Assembly (NCBI RefSeq): GCF_965638725.1
Contig: NC_134962.1
Span: 6,703,501 to 6,767,500, forward strand
DNA length: 64,000 nt
Direction of reading: 5' to 3'
Origin: Aptenodytes patagonicus
Taxonomy: Eukaryota; Chordata; Aves; Sphenisciformes; Spheniscidae
Under the pieces are notes generated by a model. It ran no database searches. It was not told the DNA's origin and saw only the letters and a program-made list of their open reading frames with translations. Both the position numbers and the translations under genes were made by a program. This document shows, piece by piece, positions 49,333 to 62,333 of this stretch. Positions within the stretch are counted from its first letter, which is position 1. Each line of letters opens with the position of its first letter.

Positions 49333-49371
49333 ATATTCATATATATATTCATATATAATATATATATTTGG
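49333..49371. repeat. AT-rich simple repeat
   Basis: TA dinucleotide runs interrupted by TTCATATATA, a self-complementary tract. Confidence 0.85.
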
Positions 49372-50257
49372 ACAGAGAAAGGCAAAACTTTATATAAAGC
49401 CATTTTTGCCAAAAAAACAAAACACAAAAAAATAGTTGCCACAGGGAAATAAATACTCAGATTCACACGAACATATTAGCAATTAAATGATAATTTGAAT
49501 AATTAACAGGAGGAAGACAATTACACCACATCAGTTGTCTGGAAGGATCCAAATCGCCACAGATTTGTGTATGTATCGGGATTACTGACACACTACTGAA
49601 AGATGGGCACTTCTGGCCTGGCATTTGGAAGTAATTCTAACAGTTCTAAGAAGTGCTGTGCTGATGGTGTGTTTTCTGGGAATCGTGGCTCTATCCATGG
49701 GAACTGATGGGAATCAGATTGTCCACTCATACTGACAGAATGAATGGCCATAAGAACAACTTTGTATAATCTCTTTGGGGAGAAAAAGGCTGTGGCAAAA
49801 GGATTCCCAGGGAGTCCTGGGAAAAAATAAATGAGGTTTCATTCTGGTGCAGCAATCCATTACAAGATTATTACCTAAACCCTTTCATGTCACTGTTACA
49901 CTGGAAAGAACCAAAAGAGTGGCTGGTAGGAAGAAAATGATAAATAGAAGTTGGAAAGCCAAACTAGACATCTCCCAGGCTAGAACTGGAAGAAACAGGA
50001 CAAAGAAAGGCCAAAATAGGATAAATCAGTTAAGCAAACAGGCAGAATTATGGAAGAAAATATTATCTTTTTTTCTGTTGGAACGTATTTTGAAAAACTA
50101 GGGCATAGCCTTCAAACTCAGAGACTGAAGATCTGACAGATGAGTGACCGAAAGGTTTTCGTCACACTCTGCTCATCTTTTGATTTCGGTAGCGTGCATC
50201 TCTCGGGAACTTATTTTGCATTCATATTGTACTTATTCTCCTTGTGCGGAGGGAAAA

Positions 50258-50278
50258 ACAACACAACACAACACAAAC
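50258..50278. repeat. (ACAAC)n short tandem repeat
   Basis: About four copies of ACAAC/ACACA-type pentamer. Confidence 0.7.
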
Positions 50279-51436
50279 CAAAGAGGTCACTGTACTCATA
50301 TCAGATGGATTTAGTCATTGATAATGTAGAATTAAAAAAAAAAAACAACGAAAACACCCCAAAATCAATCATTTACATGATGCAAAAGCCAATGTTTATG
50401 GAGACTCAAACTGATTTCCACTCCTAGTGGAAAACTTCTCATTTCATAAATTACATATTGCCTGTTTCACAAGATAAGTTCTTGCAAAATATATCGTCAT
50501 CATCCTTATTGATACTAATTTTCTACTATTATGGGGTAACAATAACACAGTCTTGATTTTTTTTCTGTGTTATAGATCATTCAGTCCTTTGCTGGAGAGT
50601 TAAACGGAGAGAAAACTTTTACTTTGAAATGACACATTTGTTTCAGTGTTTTATATTACACACTTGTAATAAATATATTAAACAATATACTGAGGTCAGT
50701 CATGCTAAAACACTGTAACAAACATACTTTACGCTGAGTGTTCAAGAAATGATTATCAATAACTGTTTTCAAGTTTTCATAATTGTAAAATCCCAAAATG
50801 GACTTGATATTTGAGAAGCATGTCTCTGCAGCACAAAAGCATATTTTTATCATAATTTTTAAAAGAAAAAACAGTTCTGTAAGTTTTGCAAATTGAATTC
50901 CTAGGAAAGAGCCTTGCCTCGAAATGCAGTGAGGCAGATTGGTGCTAATGAGATGTAAAGTTCATCTTTGTACTCCATTCACTCTCATATCATTACTGGC
51001 AAGATTAGTAACAGCGTATTTGCATTGATTTATACTAGCTATTTACAGTCCCCAGGGCACAGATGCAGAAGTTATTCATCCATGGAAAAACCTGTCATAC
51101 TCTCCTTTTTTCTAGTCATGCCCCTATCTACGTGGTAATAGAGAGATGGAGTTCCCGTCACTGCAGCACCCTGCACAGAAGTCAACTTCTCTAAAGCCGA
51201 GTATAATGCAAAAAATGGCTTTGCTAATAGTTGGGGAAGGTGGCCTAAAGATGACAGTGAGGAAAAGGCTGAAGTTCTTAAACCCTTTCTTGCACTGATT
51301 TGCACAGGCACGACATGCTCCCGGATGTCTGTGTGTACCAGCACAATTTGGCAAGGAAAAGGGCAGTCAGCAGTGGTGGAGCAACGCAGGGACTCCGTAG
51401 TGAAGTTGGACATATGCAAATAGATGGGGCTTGTTA

Positions 51437-51745
51437 TACTGCGCCCAGTTTTGGCTCCCCCAATTCAGGAGCAGCGTGGAGAATCTAAAGGAGGTTCAGC
51501 AGAGGGTTACTGAGATGCTCAGGGCCAAGAGCACATGACCTAAATGGCGAGACTGAAGGTGCTGGGCTTGCTTATCCTGGCGAAAAAGAGGCCAAGGACC
51601 GATCTCTGCCTGAACGGTAGTTACAGAGACGACAGCCAAGTTCTTCTTGGTAGGTAGTGTCGTATGACAGAACAAGCAGCAATGGCCATAAATTGCAGCG
51701 TGGGAGGTTCAGCTGACAATTGGAAAAAAATGTTACTCATTTTTC
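51437..51745 (+). mobile_element. CR1 LINE ORF2 fragment, old and degenerate
   Basis: Plus-strand sequence follows the CR1 ORF2 C-terminal region: TGCGCCCAGTTTTGGCTCCC, then GCAGAGGGTTACTGAGATG, CCTGGCGAAAAAGAGGCC and GGCCATAAATTGCAGCGTGG. It contains frame breaks and deletions and lacks the 3' end. Confidence 0.75.
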
Positions 51746-53194
51746 AGGCATTCTTTGAAAAACAAAACCAAAAAAACCCTCAACAACTACTAAAACAACA
51801 GCCCAGCACAACTACAATTGAAGAACCTAATATAAAATAAAAAATTGCCACCCTCTGGTTTCTTACTGTTTCAGATATCTCCTAGCTTCAATATTACACA
51901 TATTACACTATTACACGTATTTTATCACACATGTATGTTACATATGCTACCTGTATGCTACATTCTTGTTTAAAATTCTTTGTATGCAATTAGTAGTTGA
52001 CAGAATGCCATTTTTTGGTGAGGAATTTTTGTACAAGCAAAAACCAGAAGTGCTTAATTTGCAATGTAGTATCGACTATCATCTCCTGGAATCAAAAATT
52101 TGCTTTTCGTAATGAATTCATTGAATTGTGTGGGCACCATTGCATCACTTTGTCCAACAGGATAAAGAAAAAAGTTGGAAAGAAAAGAAAAACTATAGAA
52201 AGGAAACTGCAAAAATCCATTGGCCCAAACAATGTAAGCATGCTAATTAACTAGTAGCAGTTACTTGAATAATCAAGACAGGTTATTTCTTGTATTTATT
52301 ACAGGTGCTTTCAGGTATTTATTACATCAGCTGTGATATTTATCTAATCATCTGTTTAGAACACCACATTGGAACATGTGTGCTAGAGTAAAGGGGTTAA
52401 TTTTGATCATTTAAACTGCAGATATTCTATTTAAGGTACTTTGTGACACCAACAAGTTTCCACCTTTCTCTTAGGATTTTAAATCTACTAGCACTTTTCA
52501 GACAGCTTACACTAATTTTAATGCTTCCCAAATCCAGGTCCAACCATTCAGCTTTTCAGTACCCAGTGAAAAAATTGGTTTCCTTTCCTTTGCGTCTTTT
52601 CAGTTTCCACAGATGAGTGGTTAATATTTTCAGTACAGACTCTCTATTCAAGAAACACAAAATGTTTACAACATGGGTGACATAATTATCTCTACAATGT
52701 TAAAACCTGAGGCATGGACTTGCCTACAGGCAAAACAAAGCTTTCTGACCGTTTGGTTTCTATCTCTGCAGAAAATTTGCAATGGTGAAGATAATGGTTG
52801 GAGGGATCTAAATATTGACTTATGCTTTATCAGATCAACAAGTGTTTGCAACTATTTTTTTTTTGGAAAGTCATCCCTGAGAGTTCACCCCCATTATACT
52901 GAATTCATCAGTTTGAATCTGATTTAATAATGTCTCTGTGCTTCAACATACTGCTGAAAGGACTAATGAATCGCCACATAAATGTTCTTGATGAGAGGAG
53001 CTTTTTATGAACTTTTTAGAGCAGCTGGCAACAAAATATAAGAAACATCTACCATGCTTCCCTGGATTGGTCTAAGAGATGGAAAAGTAGGAGGAGAGCA
53101 AACACCACAACACTTTGTAGTCCTGTTTGACAACTAAGGGCTAAATTGCCTCCTGCCTTCTATTCTTAATAAAAAGCATAAGACATATTATACT

Positions 53195-53620
53195 TGTTAA
53201 TCCAAAGTCCATCTACCCTAATATTTTGCTTCTGACAGCAAGCAATACTGGACACTCTTCTTCATGAGAAGAGTGTAAGAAAAGCGTCTAGTGATGCTTT
53301 CGCAGCATACTCTCCCAGTCTCCTCCTGTTTATGACTCAAGGACTTCTGGAACCAGAGGTGGTATCTTTGTCTTCATCGAATTTTTCTTCTATGGATTTG
53401 CACATGCACATTTCTAACATACAAAAAATCCTGTGATAGGGAGTTCCACAGATTAACTACTCACTGTCAAAGACGTGTCTCCTTGAACCTGCTTTCTGCT
53501 AGTTAGTTATGATGCCCCTTACTGTGTTGAACAAGACAGTGAACAATCAGCTTGTGTCCACCTTTCCCATGCCACTCAGTTGGGGTTTTTTTAGATTTTT
53601 AACATATCCCCACGCTGCTT
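53195..53620 (-). mobile_element. Ancient CR1/L3-type LINE 3' region
   Basis: Minus-oriented remains are recognisable from AAGTCCATCTACCCTAATAT, TTCTGACAGC, GGAGTTCCACAGATTAAC, TTATGATGCCCC and CATATCCCCACGCTGC in this order. That order matches the 3' part of old CR1/L3 LINEs shared with turtles and other amniotes. Much more diverged than the copies at 45 and 62 kb. Confidence 0.6.
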
Positions 53621-56600
53621 CCCCTGACTCCTATTGTCACGGACTGGGGAGGGGAGAGAAAAGGTGCAGAGGAAAATGGGAAAAAGCAAAGACATAACCA
53701 CTTAGGAGCCTGAACCAAGGAGAAGGGAACACAGAGCTCAGGATGTCTGCAGGATGATAGCTGGGGCAGAGAGTAAGAGCAGGAAAATAGGCTGGGAACA
53801 AACACACAGGAAGGAGAGTGGAAATCCCTAAATGACAGGAAGAGGTGACAATTCCAGGCAAGACCCTCTGTCCTGTTTTGGATGATGCAGGTATTGAGAT
53901 TCAGAAAGAATTTTGGCCATCTGAACTTGGCTGGAAGCTACACACTCCCTCTGTTCCTTCTTTCCCCCCATACATGTCAGCTCTACAATCAAATGAAAAA
54001 ATCAATTTTTAAATTCCTTAACATTTGGGCGTACATAGGCAGGTTTTACCTCCCTTATACTCCCTGCAGTCCCACTGATTTCAGTCCATGGGAATCTGAG
54101 ATCATCGTCTGGCTCCAAGGAAATTCAATGTACAGAAGTACATTAGGGATATATACCATCTTTTCTCACCACTGGAGGGAACTTTTTTGCCCTAGTTTGA
54201 AAAAGGACTTGAGTGTGATTAAGATAGAATAGATTATGGAGAATTTGATATACGTGTAAATGTCTCCAGATATTTAATCAATGGGGAAGCAGTGGAACAG
54301 GTTTGGGCAGCCTACAGGTTGATGACCTGCTCTGATAAAACCTGGCTGGACTACAGAAGTCATTCAATATCCACCCTTGCTGCAGTTTCCCATGGCCAGC
54401 CAGCTACATGGAGCACAGATTCCTGATTTTATTAGACTTTAACTTGCCACCCTCATACAGGTTATTGCATTAGGATATAAGATAGTAATCTGAAAGGAAC
54501 ATTGAAGTTTTACCTACCAAAAAAAATATACATTATATATCCAGGTTGGGATGGAGAGGAGGAGACTGTAAGAAATATTGGCTAGGAGTCCTACTATATG
54601 CATAGACATGAAATCTTGGCTGCCCACTGTATGAGCTAAAATGTTGGATAGGAACAGTGCTCTAGAAAAGATTGAACCCTGGGGCTTACTGCTAGGCATG
54701 ATGGATTTAATTAGCAGGGTGTGTCTAGAGGGAATGAAGGAGATTCTTCCCAGGACATGCCTACACTTGAAACTGCGTGGTTTTTGTGCATCTCTGTTAA
54801 ATGATTCGAAAAAACTATTGTATGATCAATGCATACATACCTCCCCACAACACTGTCCTGCACATAAGATATTCTTATTTTCTGTCACTGCTGTTCTTCA
54901 TGCAATAACAACCTACTCTTTATGACCTTAGTTTAATTTCTCATCTTGTTCAAACTCCTTTAGTGTTTTGTGCTATTTCCCACATGTTCAGTAGTGAACC
55001 ACTTCACACCTTTTCAGTTACAAATAGAATAAAACCTGGTAGATCAGTGTGCAACTGAAACAAAACTACCCAGTGAAAATGCTAATGCTGTGGTTTTGCC
55101 TCTGATCAGCAGACTACATTAAATAGCACATTTCCATTTATGCAACAGAAGATTTTGTTAGTCAATAAATCCATGCAATCCTAGAGGAAAGAATTAATCC
55201 TACATAACTGGAGTTTTGTTTCAGGAAATGAATTTATACTAAGAGATTCAGTCTCTTAATTGAAAAGATTTAGTCTGTTGCGTTCCATTTAGCAGTTTTA
55301 TTTGTTCTTTAATTTGCAGGAGTCCACATTAGGAAATAATTGAACAGAAATGCCAAGAGGAAAGGGATGTGCATACCAGGTTTGTGTGCAGACAAGAAAC
55401 AGGGTCTCTTGAGCTATGCTACTAGTTGTGACTCAGAAACTGAGTGTCTCGCTTCTGTGGTAGGACCTCAGAAAATCTCTGAACATTTACATGTTAGTTT
55501 CTCTGTCTGTAAAATGGAAATTGAGTACTTGGTTATCCTCGCATAACTGCTGTTAGTGTTGGTATCCATAGAACGTGCAGCTGGTAAGTGCACTACTAGT
55601 ATTACGAACGTAACAAAATCAAAGAAAGCAGGATAAGATTTCATGGATGGGAAACACTGCCTTAACAAGAGCCTTTTTCAAATGTCTTTCTCTTCTGACA
55701 AAAGATGAGGAAATTACTAGTAAATGCATTAAATTGTATTACAGGAGGGAAAATAGCTGCCATCTTTATATTCTGCCAAGAGGAGAAAACCAGCATTGAG
55801 CTGTACCACGTACAAAAATGTTTGTATATTGAGAGTGATCCTGTATCAAGCTTGTGTCCCAGTGTGGGAATTTCGTTTGCAAAGGAACTGCAGGGATTGT
55901 TCTGCAAAGAGCATATAAGCCTATGGACCCCCCTGCCTTTCCCAGGAACTCTTGCTGCTTAGCTTACTCTTTCTGGCTGTGAAGTCTGAAAAGAGTTCAG
56001 AGGAGCAACAGGATCAGACTTCCCCTCACACCTTTTGTTGCAGAAAAAGAAAAGGGTCTGATCCGGTCCTCTAAAAACACGTCAGACTGAATTAGACCAC
56101 AGACAAACCCGTATCACACACAAAATGTACACTCATAAAAAAGGTCATCTTCCTAACTCCTGGAATGAAAACCTTTAAAGCTGCTATTTACAACCAAATA
56201 TAGCCAAATATCTTTAAGACCTAATACAAATGATACTGAAACTATCATTTGCTATGACTTAAGTAAGTATTCCATAGGTCTGATTTTAGCTTCCATTGAA
56301 AACTGATGCAAGGAACCACCACCCATGGACGAACAGGCATATTTCATCCGACCCACCACTACCAGTTCCAGGCCACACTGATTAACACTTTTCACATAAA
56401 CACACTTTTTGTTATTTGAAATGTAAATGCCTGCTTAGTGCAAGGTGAAAGTCTATCCAACGATAGAATCCCTTAAGAGTGTTAATTAAACAGGACAATA
56501 ATAATCCACTGGTGATTTATAGTGAGGTGGATTACTAGACCATAGTGGTTGGTCTGATAGGCATTTATTGCCTACTTAACCATTTAAGTATAACAAAAAA

Positions 56601-59600
56601 AATCATTGTGGTACAAAAGGTGATGAATGTTTCTGCTAAAACAGTCCATTAAGATGATTCATTAACATTACAAAGAGGTCTGCAGCCTGTGTGCCACTTG
56701 GAGCCTGTAAAAGTCTGGGAAAGTGAGAGGCATTACCATAGGAAATGCTTTATGCTAAATGTGCGCTGATAGAATCTAAAGTCCACTTTCTGCAGATAAC
56801 ATCACTTTTTACATTTTGCACTACAAGGTTTAAGGATGCTTTGTACTTCTCAGCTCTCCAGCTAGAGAATGTATCTTCCTAACAGAGGAGTGCGGGAGGC
56901 GAGGAGTAATAAAAGTCACAATGCTCTGGCATACATTTGAGTCCCTCACGCTTCCCTTTGAACTGATGTTACTGGAATGCCGAATCGCTGGTTACACCAC
57001 TGCAGCATGACATGGGAGTCATGAGTTATAGTCACAACAGCTACAACTTTATTAAATGCACATCACATAAAGCTAGTATAATGATCTTTTCAGGTCAAAT
57101 AACAGCGGACTCCTGCTGTGTAACAGCAAGGAGGTATACCAGCTACAACCGATACACAGAATTGTAGAAGGGTTAAATCTGCGTGTAAATGTATCCAAAA
57201 TACCAAAATTAAGACCTCAGTATTTTCCTAACAAATTATTCCCTGAAAAGTGGAACTAATGAATCTTGATTCTTTATGGATTTATGTTACATCTCTTACA
57301 ACTCCCTATTGGAAGAACCCCAGCTGTCCTCCTGTCCTCTACCGTATCACGCTGCAATGCCTCCAGCCCCCTTCATCCTTCCAGACTCTCCCCCCAACAA
57401 GAACATGCAGTATCTATTTTTCTCTGGGGAGCACCCTAGCATGCCTTGGCATCTTTCCCCTAGCCATCCCCTGACTTTTTTGATTTGGCAGCTGAATAAA
57501 GCAGTGCTTTCGCCAAGGAATATCGGAGCAATGTGCAAATCAGCCGAATGGCTTGCTGTTGTCAAACACAATGAACAATTGCTGAATTCTCCCTTCTTCC
57601 TCAATGGGAGCATTAATAAGGATTCCTTCCTCTACTTAGGTGCTAATTCTTGCAAAACTGGTAAGGACATAGTGTATCTCGAAACATCTAAGTAACCTGT
57701 GACAAATGTGTCAGCATATTGGAAACTGGGTCAGACAAATAATAAGACGGTGTAAGTAGTTTCCCTAGGGAACCAGACTAAGAGGCATGATAGGATCTCC
57801 ACTGACCAGAAGTCAGTAGAATCGTGTTTATATATTTCATCTAAAGTAGAGCATCACCCAGCGCTTCCTAAATTACAGGAAGTGTGTACAGCACCTGTTC
57901 AGACTGCCTGCATTAGCTCAAAACAAGCTAGACCAAGTTCTAGGAGCAGAACAAGAAACTTGCACCAGAGCTAATAAATTCTGCTTCTCACTGGGTAATT
58001 AGACTATTTTATTTCTCAGTAGGTGAATTAGCACAGATATACCAAATCCTGGGCTGGAGGTCCCTAGTTTTGCTGTCCCTGCATGGTGTTCATTTTCACT
58101 CCTAGAGACTTCAGTTGTTCAGAAGTGAATGTTAAAAGTGAAACATTACAGATACTGAATCTGTACAAGGGAACGGAGCTGAGAGGCACATGTGACATCA
58201 AACATAGCTACCCCCAATGTTGTTCAATATCATTTAACTGCTTGGGGAATTGGGCAAGCCACATTTAATATCTGATGCAAAATATATTTCCACTTCGTTC
58301 TTCTAGGAAAACAAGGCATTGACTGCATACATAATCTGTAACAACGCTTTATTACAAGGCATGCTGAACTGGATTGACTTCATCTACAGTAATGGGACAA
58401 CTGTTTTCAAGTAGGGCCATTAACCCAGTAATCAGCTTTCCAATAACCAGTTGCAGAAATGGTAAACGTCTTTAAAATTAACTATGCTGATTACTGAATC
58501 ACGAGTGCTGAGGCACGGAGAGTGTGCTGTTGAAATACATGCTCTCCACCTCTACACACACCTTTAGATTCCCCTGGGACACTTGCAAGTCTCAGTTCTT
58601 AGTCAGTAATGCCCAAGGGTGCACAGCGCTAGGGAAGTGCATTTGTGGTAGGATCAGGCCTGGGTGTAAGACAGACAGCAAGGAGGAAGGAATACAAAAT
58701 AGTGGGAGGTTGGCAGGAGCACAGGCTAAACCAGAAAGAGAAGCTGAACACGTGTGTCCTGCGGAGCTTGATGAGATTCAGAGTGGGACTGGGAACAAGG
58801 ATGAAAGGATCGGATTGAAAGATCCATGTTTGCAAAGCAAAGGAGAAGAGCTGAAATTTCAACCCAATAAATTTTCTGAATTTTTTCCTTACAGACTGAA
58901 CTTAACTTAATTTCAGTATTAGCTGAAAGACAGTCATCAACAGCTTTTTATATTTTACTCTACATTTTCCTTACAAAGTTCCCCCAAATTTACACACACA
59001 GATTTTATCATCCCAGACCACACTTCACTTGTGGTCCCTTCTTAAACCTACAAAAATACTGAAGGTAAATGCCTCACATTTGTACAATACAGAGGTAAGT
59101 CTCAGCTCAGAAAAGCTGGTTGGGAATTTTTGGACAAAGTGCTTTTTGCATCAGAAAATGCCAACTTGACAAAAATAAAATTTTTAAAAGTAATATATTG
59201 ATTTCCATGGAAATATAGTTAGGCACGTTCAGATATTTCCATGAGAAAAATCTGTTCTGAATGAGAATGAAGTAGAAATGTGGATGTTACTTTACTTACT
59301 CCCAAAGTCAGAGAAATACCCAAATATATGATAGTACCCTACCAAATGCAACAGAATAACTGTCTATTCTCTATGTAGCTACTTTACTTTGGTTAAAAAA
59401 AAAATAAAAAATTCCCTAGGCCAAAGAGGGACTGAGTGATGAAACAGCCTGGTGACTAAGTCTCACCTATGAAGCACAGGACTCCAAGCAAGCTCTTTTT
59501 CAACCCACTTCAGAGCCCAAATTTGAGTCTGACAGAAATAATGTTGAAAACATTATGTCAAATGTCTGCTCCAAATCCCATAAAGCACTACTTGGATATG

Positions 59601-61770
59601 GTCCAAGCAAATACCCTAGCCACTGGATGTTGGCTATTCTGGGATGTCTCATTCTTTCTATTCATGTTTTGTTTTTTAAATCATTCTGTGACAAATCTAA
59701 AACAAATGTCAAAACCGTTGATTTTTTTATATACTAGATTTTTTTTGTTTCTGGACAACTCTTAATTCTCAGTGCACCACCCTTAACTCTTAAATTCATT
59801 TTTTCTCTTATAACTTGATCCAAGTTGCTGGCCTTTAGAAGAGTGAGAGACATTTAGCTCTTGCATAGGGAAAATTAATTTGATTTGTGCGTTCCGTATT
59901 GTCCTACATCACTGAATTTTAAAGTGTGCTTCACAAGTATTTGGGGCCCATGAGCTGCTTTTACAGGGATCCAGAAAGATAAATAAGACAGATTGCTTTG
60001 ATATGACATAAAGAACTGGCTGCCGCCAAAATCTGCAAATCAGAAAATTTTGAAGATCACTGCTTTATACTAATATACCTGTGTCCTACTGTTGTTAGTA
60101 CAGGTTGAAAGCCTGCAATAAGCTTTTATTTGCACTGGGATAAATAAGTACTAACATTATTAAAATCTAAGAGAATCACAAGATTGTCTGAAAGACAGTA
60201 AGAAGAATACTTTGGCTCAGGAGATTCATGTATAACCAGATTCATCACTTTCAAGAGAAAGCAATTTTACATGAGTCAAAGTTAATATAAAGTTCATGTT
60301 GTTACTTTTTCCTCATCTTTATCCTAATGTAATCATACAAAAACTAGAAAAAAAAAAAAAAGATCCTCTCTGACACTGTTGTTCTTCATGATTAACAGTT
60401 ATCACACCTCTAATATGACCCCTAAACATGAGAGTTTCTAGTCAAAACATTAAATAAAATCTGGCTTACATGGCATTAAACACAGTTAGAAATCCATTTG
60501 TCATTTATTCTGATAAATAAATTCCCATAAACTTCTGTAGATAGATTCAGAAAACAAGGTGTTTTTTCAGCCTACCCACCTGGACTTCTCAACCAGAAAG
60601 TCTCAGAGGCAGCAAATTTTACTTAGATACAGGTAGTCTTTTTTCAGAAATTTTCAGTAAAAACAATCCTCAAATGTGGATTTTTGAGAAAAGATGTGAC
60701 AAAATTAATACTGTACCTTCATGCTATCGCATTACACAGTTACTATATTTAATCCTGAAAACTAGATCTGCAGCACTCCGTACAATGCTTACATGCATAC
60801 AAATAAGAAAAATAAAATTGCATTCATGGAAAACATTGGCGTGTGCTTATGGACACTCCTACGCTGCCCCGTGAAAACAGTTGTTTTCACAACAGGCCAG
60901 GTCAAGTCTCAGCTGCTCTTCCTCAGAACTGTCCTTTAACAGAAGCATTTTCTCTACCCCTAGCGCAGCAACACAGCTTGCAGTAAAGAGATGAATTAGG
61001 CTCTGCATTTTATTAGCTCCCTTGCTGTCCAAACTGCTCTTCCATACATACCAAATATAGTAAATGCTCAGCTTTTTGTTCTTGCCTCAAGGCTTAGAAA
61101 CAACTTGCAAATCCTCTCAATTCATTTTACGTCCCCATTCCTTCCATTAGACTTGCTAACAGTATCTTTCACAAAGATTCTTTTGTTTCTACTGGAAATC
61201 TCTTAAAGATTTCTTTGACATTTCTCTTTCTCTCAGTATCCTGTCACAGGGCACTAGACCTTCATCCTGCACTTACCCAAATCCTTCCTTTTTCCAAGAC
61301 ACACTGAAACCTTCCATCCCACTCTCCTACGAAGGAAGAGTGTGGACACTATCCATAATCAAAAAACAAAAGCCCAAAGCTGTGAACTGCTGAGCACTTC
61401 CCACAAATGGCAGAGTGCCCTCAGACCCCCATCACATCGTGGGAGGGGGTGTTCTTGAAGGTGTTCTGAATCTTGTAGGAGTTACTTTTCTCCATGATTT
61501 AGCCTTTACTCAGAATATGTGGCTCCTGTTCTAATGAATGTTCTTCTCTCTTCTCCTTCCATGATCTCTTCCTGTTTCCAAATGAAGCAGTAGCCCATGC
61601 TTTAAGTTAGAAATACCCCTAGTAAATCAGATGCTAGAACGCAAACTCCAGCTTCCTTCAGAAGAAACTGGCATTTCTATTTGCAAATGTAGTCAGTGTA
61701 ATTCCCAAATCATCAAAACTATGGACTTTTGCTGCCTGACCTATTATTGCTTCCCAATTACATACAATGA
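53621..61770. other. Gene-free intergenic stretch
   Basis: AT-rich unique DNA with short open frames only (longest 139 codons, no domain or splice support). A homeodomain-site-rich block at about 56.47-56.84 kb is noted as a possible conserved element; otherwise nothing supportable. Confidence 0.5.
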
Positions 61771-61772
61771 AG

Positions 61773-62333
61773 ATCATAGAATCATAGAATCATTAAGGTT
61801 GGAAAAGACCTCTAAGATCATCGAGTCCAACCGTCGACCCAACACCACCGTGCCCACTAAACCATGTCCCTAAGTGCCACATCTACACGTCTTTTAAATA
61901 CCTCCAGGGATGGGGACTCAACCACTTCCCTGGGCAGCCTGTTCCAATGTTTAACCACTCTTTCAGTAAAGAAATTTTTCCTCATGTCCAATCTAAACCT
62001 CCCCTGGCACAACTTGAGGCCATTTCCTCTCGTCCTATCGCTGGTTACTTGGGAGGAGAGACCGACCCCCACCTCGCTACAACCTCCTTTCAGGGAGTTG
62101 TAGAGAGCGATGAGGTCTCCCCTCAGCCTCCTTTTCTCCAGGCTAAACAACCCCAGTTCCCTCAGCCGCTCCTCATCAGACTTGTTCTCCAGACCCCTCA
62201 CCAGCCTCGTTGCCCTTCTCTGGACACGCTCTAACACCTTGATGTCCCTCTTGTAGTGAGGGGCCCAAAACCGAACACAGTATTCAAGGTGCAGCCTCAC
62301 CAGTGCCAAGTACAGGGGCACGATCACTTCCCT
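61773..62333 (-). mobile_element. CR1 LINE, 5'-truncated, well preserved
   Basis: Begins with the repeated ATCATAGAATCATAGAATCAT 3' terminus in reverse complement. The minus strand holds an unbroken 156-codon C-terminal piece of ORF2: [20 protein letters not shown], then [20 protein letters not shown] and [15 protein letters not shown], with its natural stop at 61,857. The intact frame and low divergence indicate a fairly recent insertion. 5'-truncated at about 62,333. Confidence 0.97.

Noticed and set aside
57276-57695. 139-codon plus-strand open frame
   Set aside because: Overlapped by open frames in other phases, no motif, no supporting context.
58524-58910. 128-codon plus-strand open frame
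   Set aside because: No recognisable motif, and amino-acid pattern typical of random translation. No conserved start or splice sites seen.
61857-62327. 156-codon minus-strand frame as a host gene
   Set aside because: It is the C-terminal end of CR1 ORF2, part of the LINE copy.
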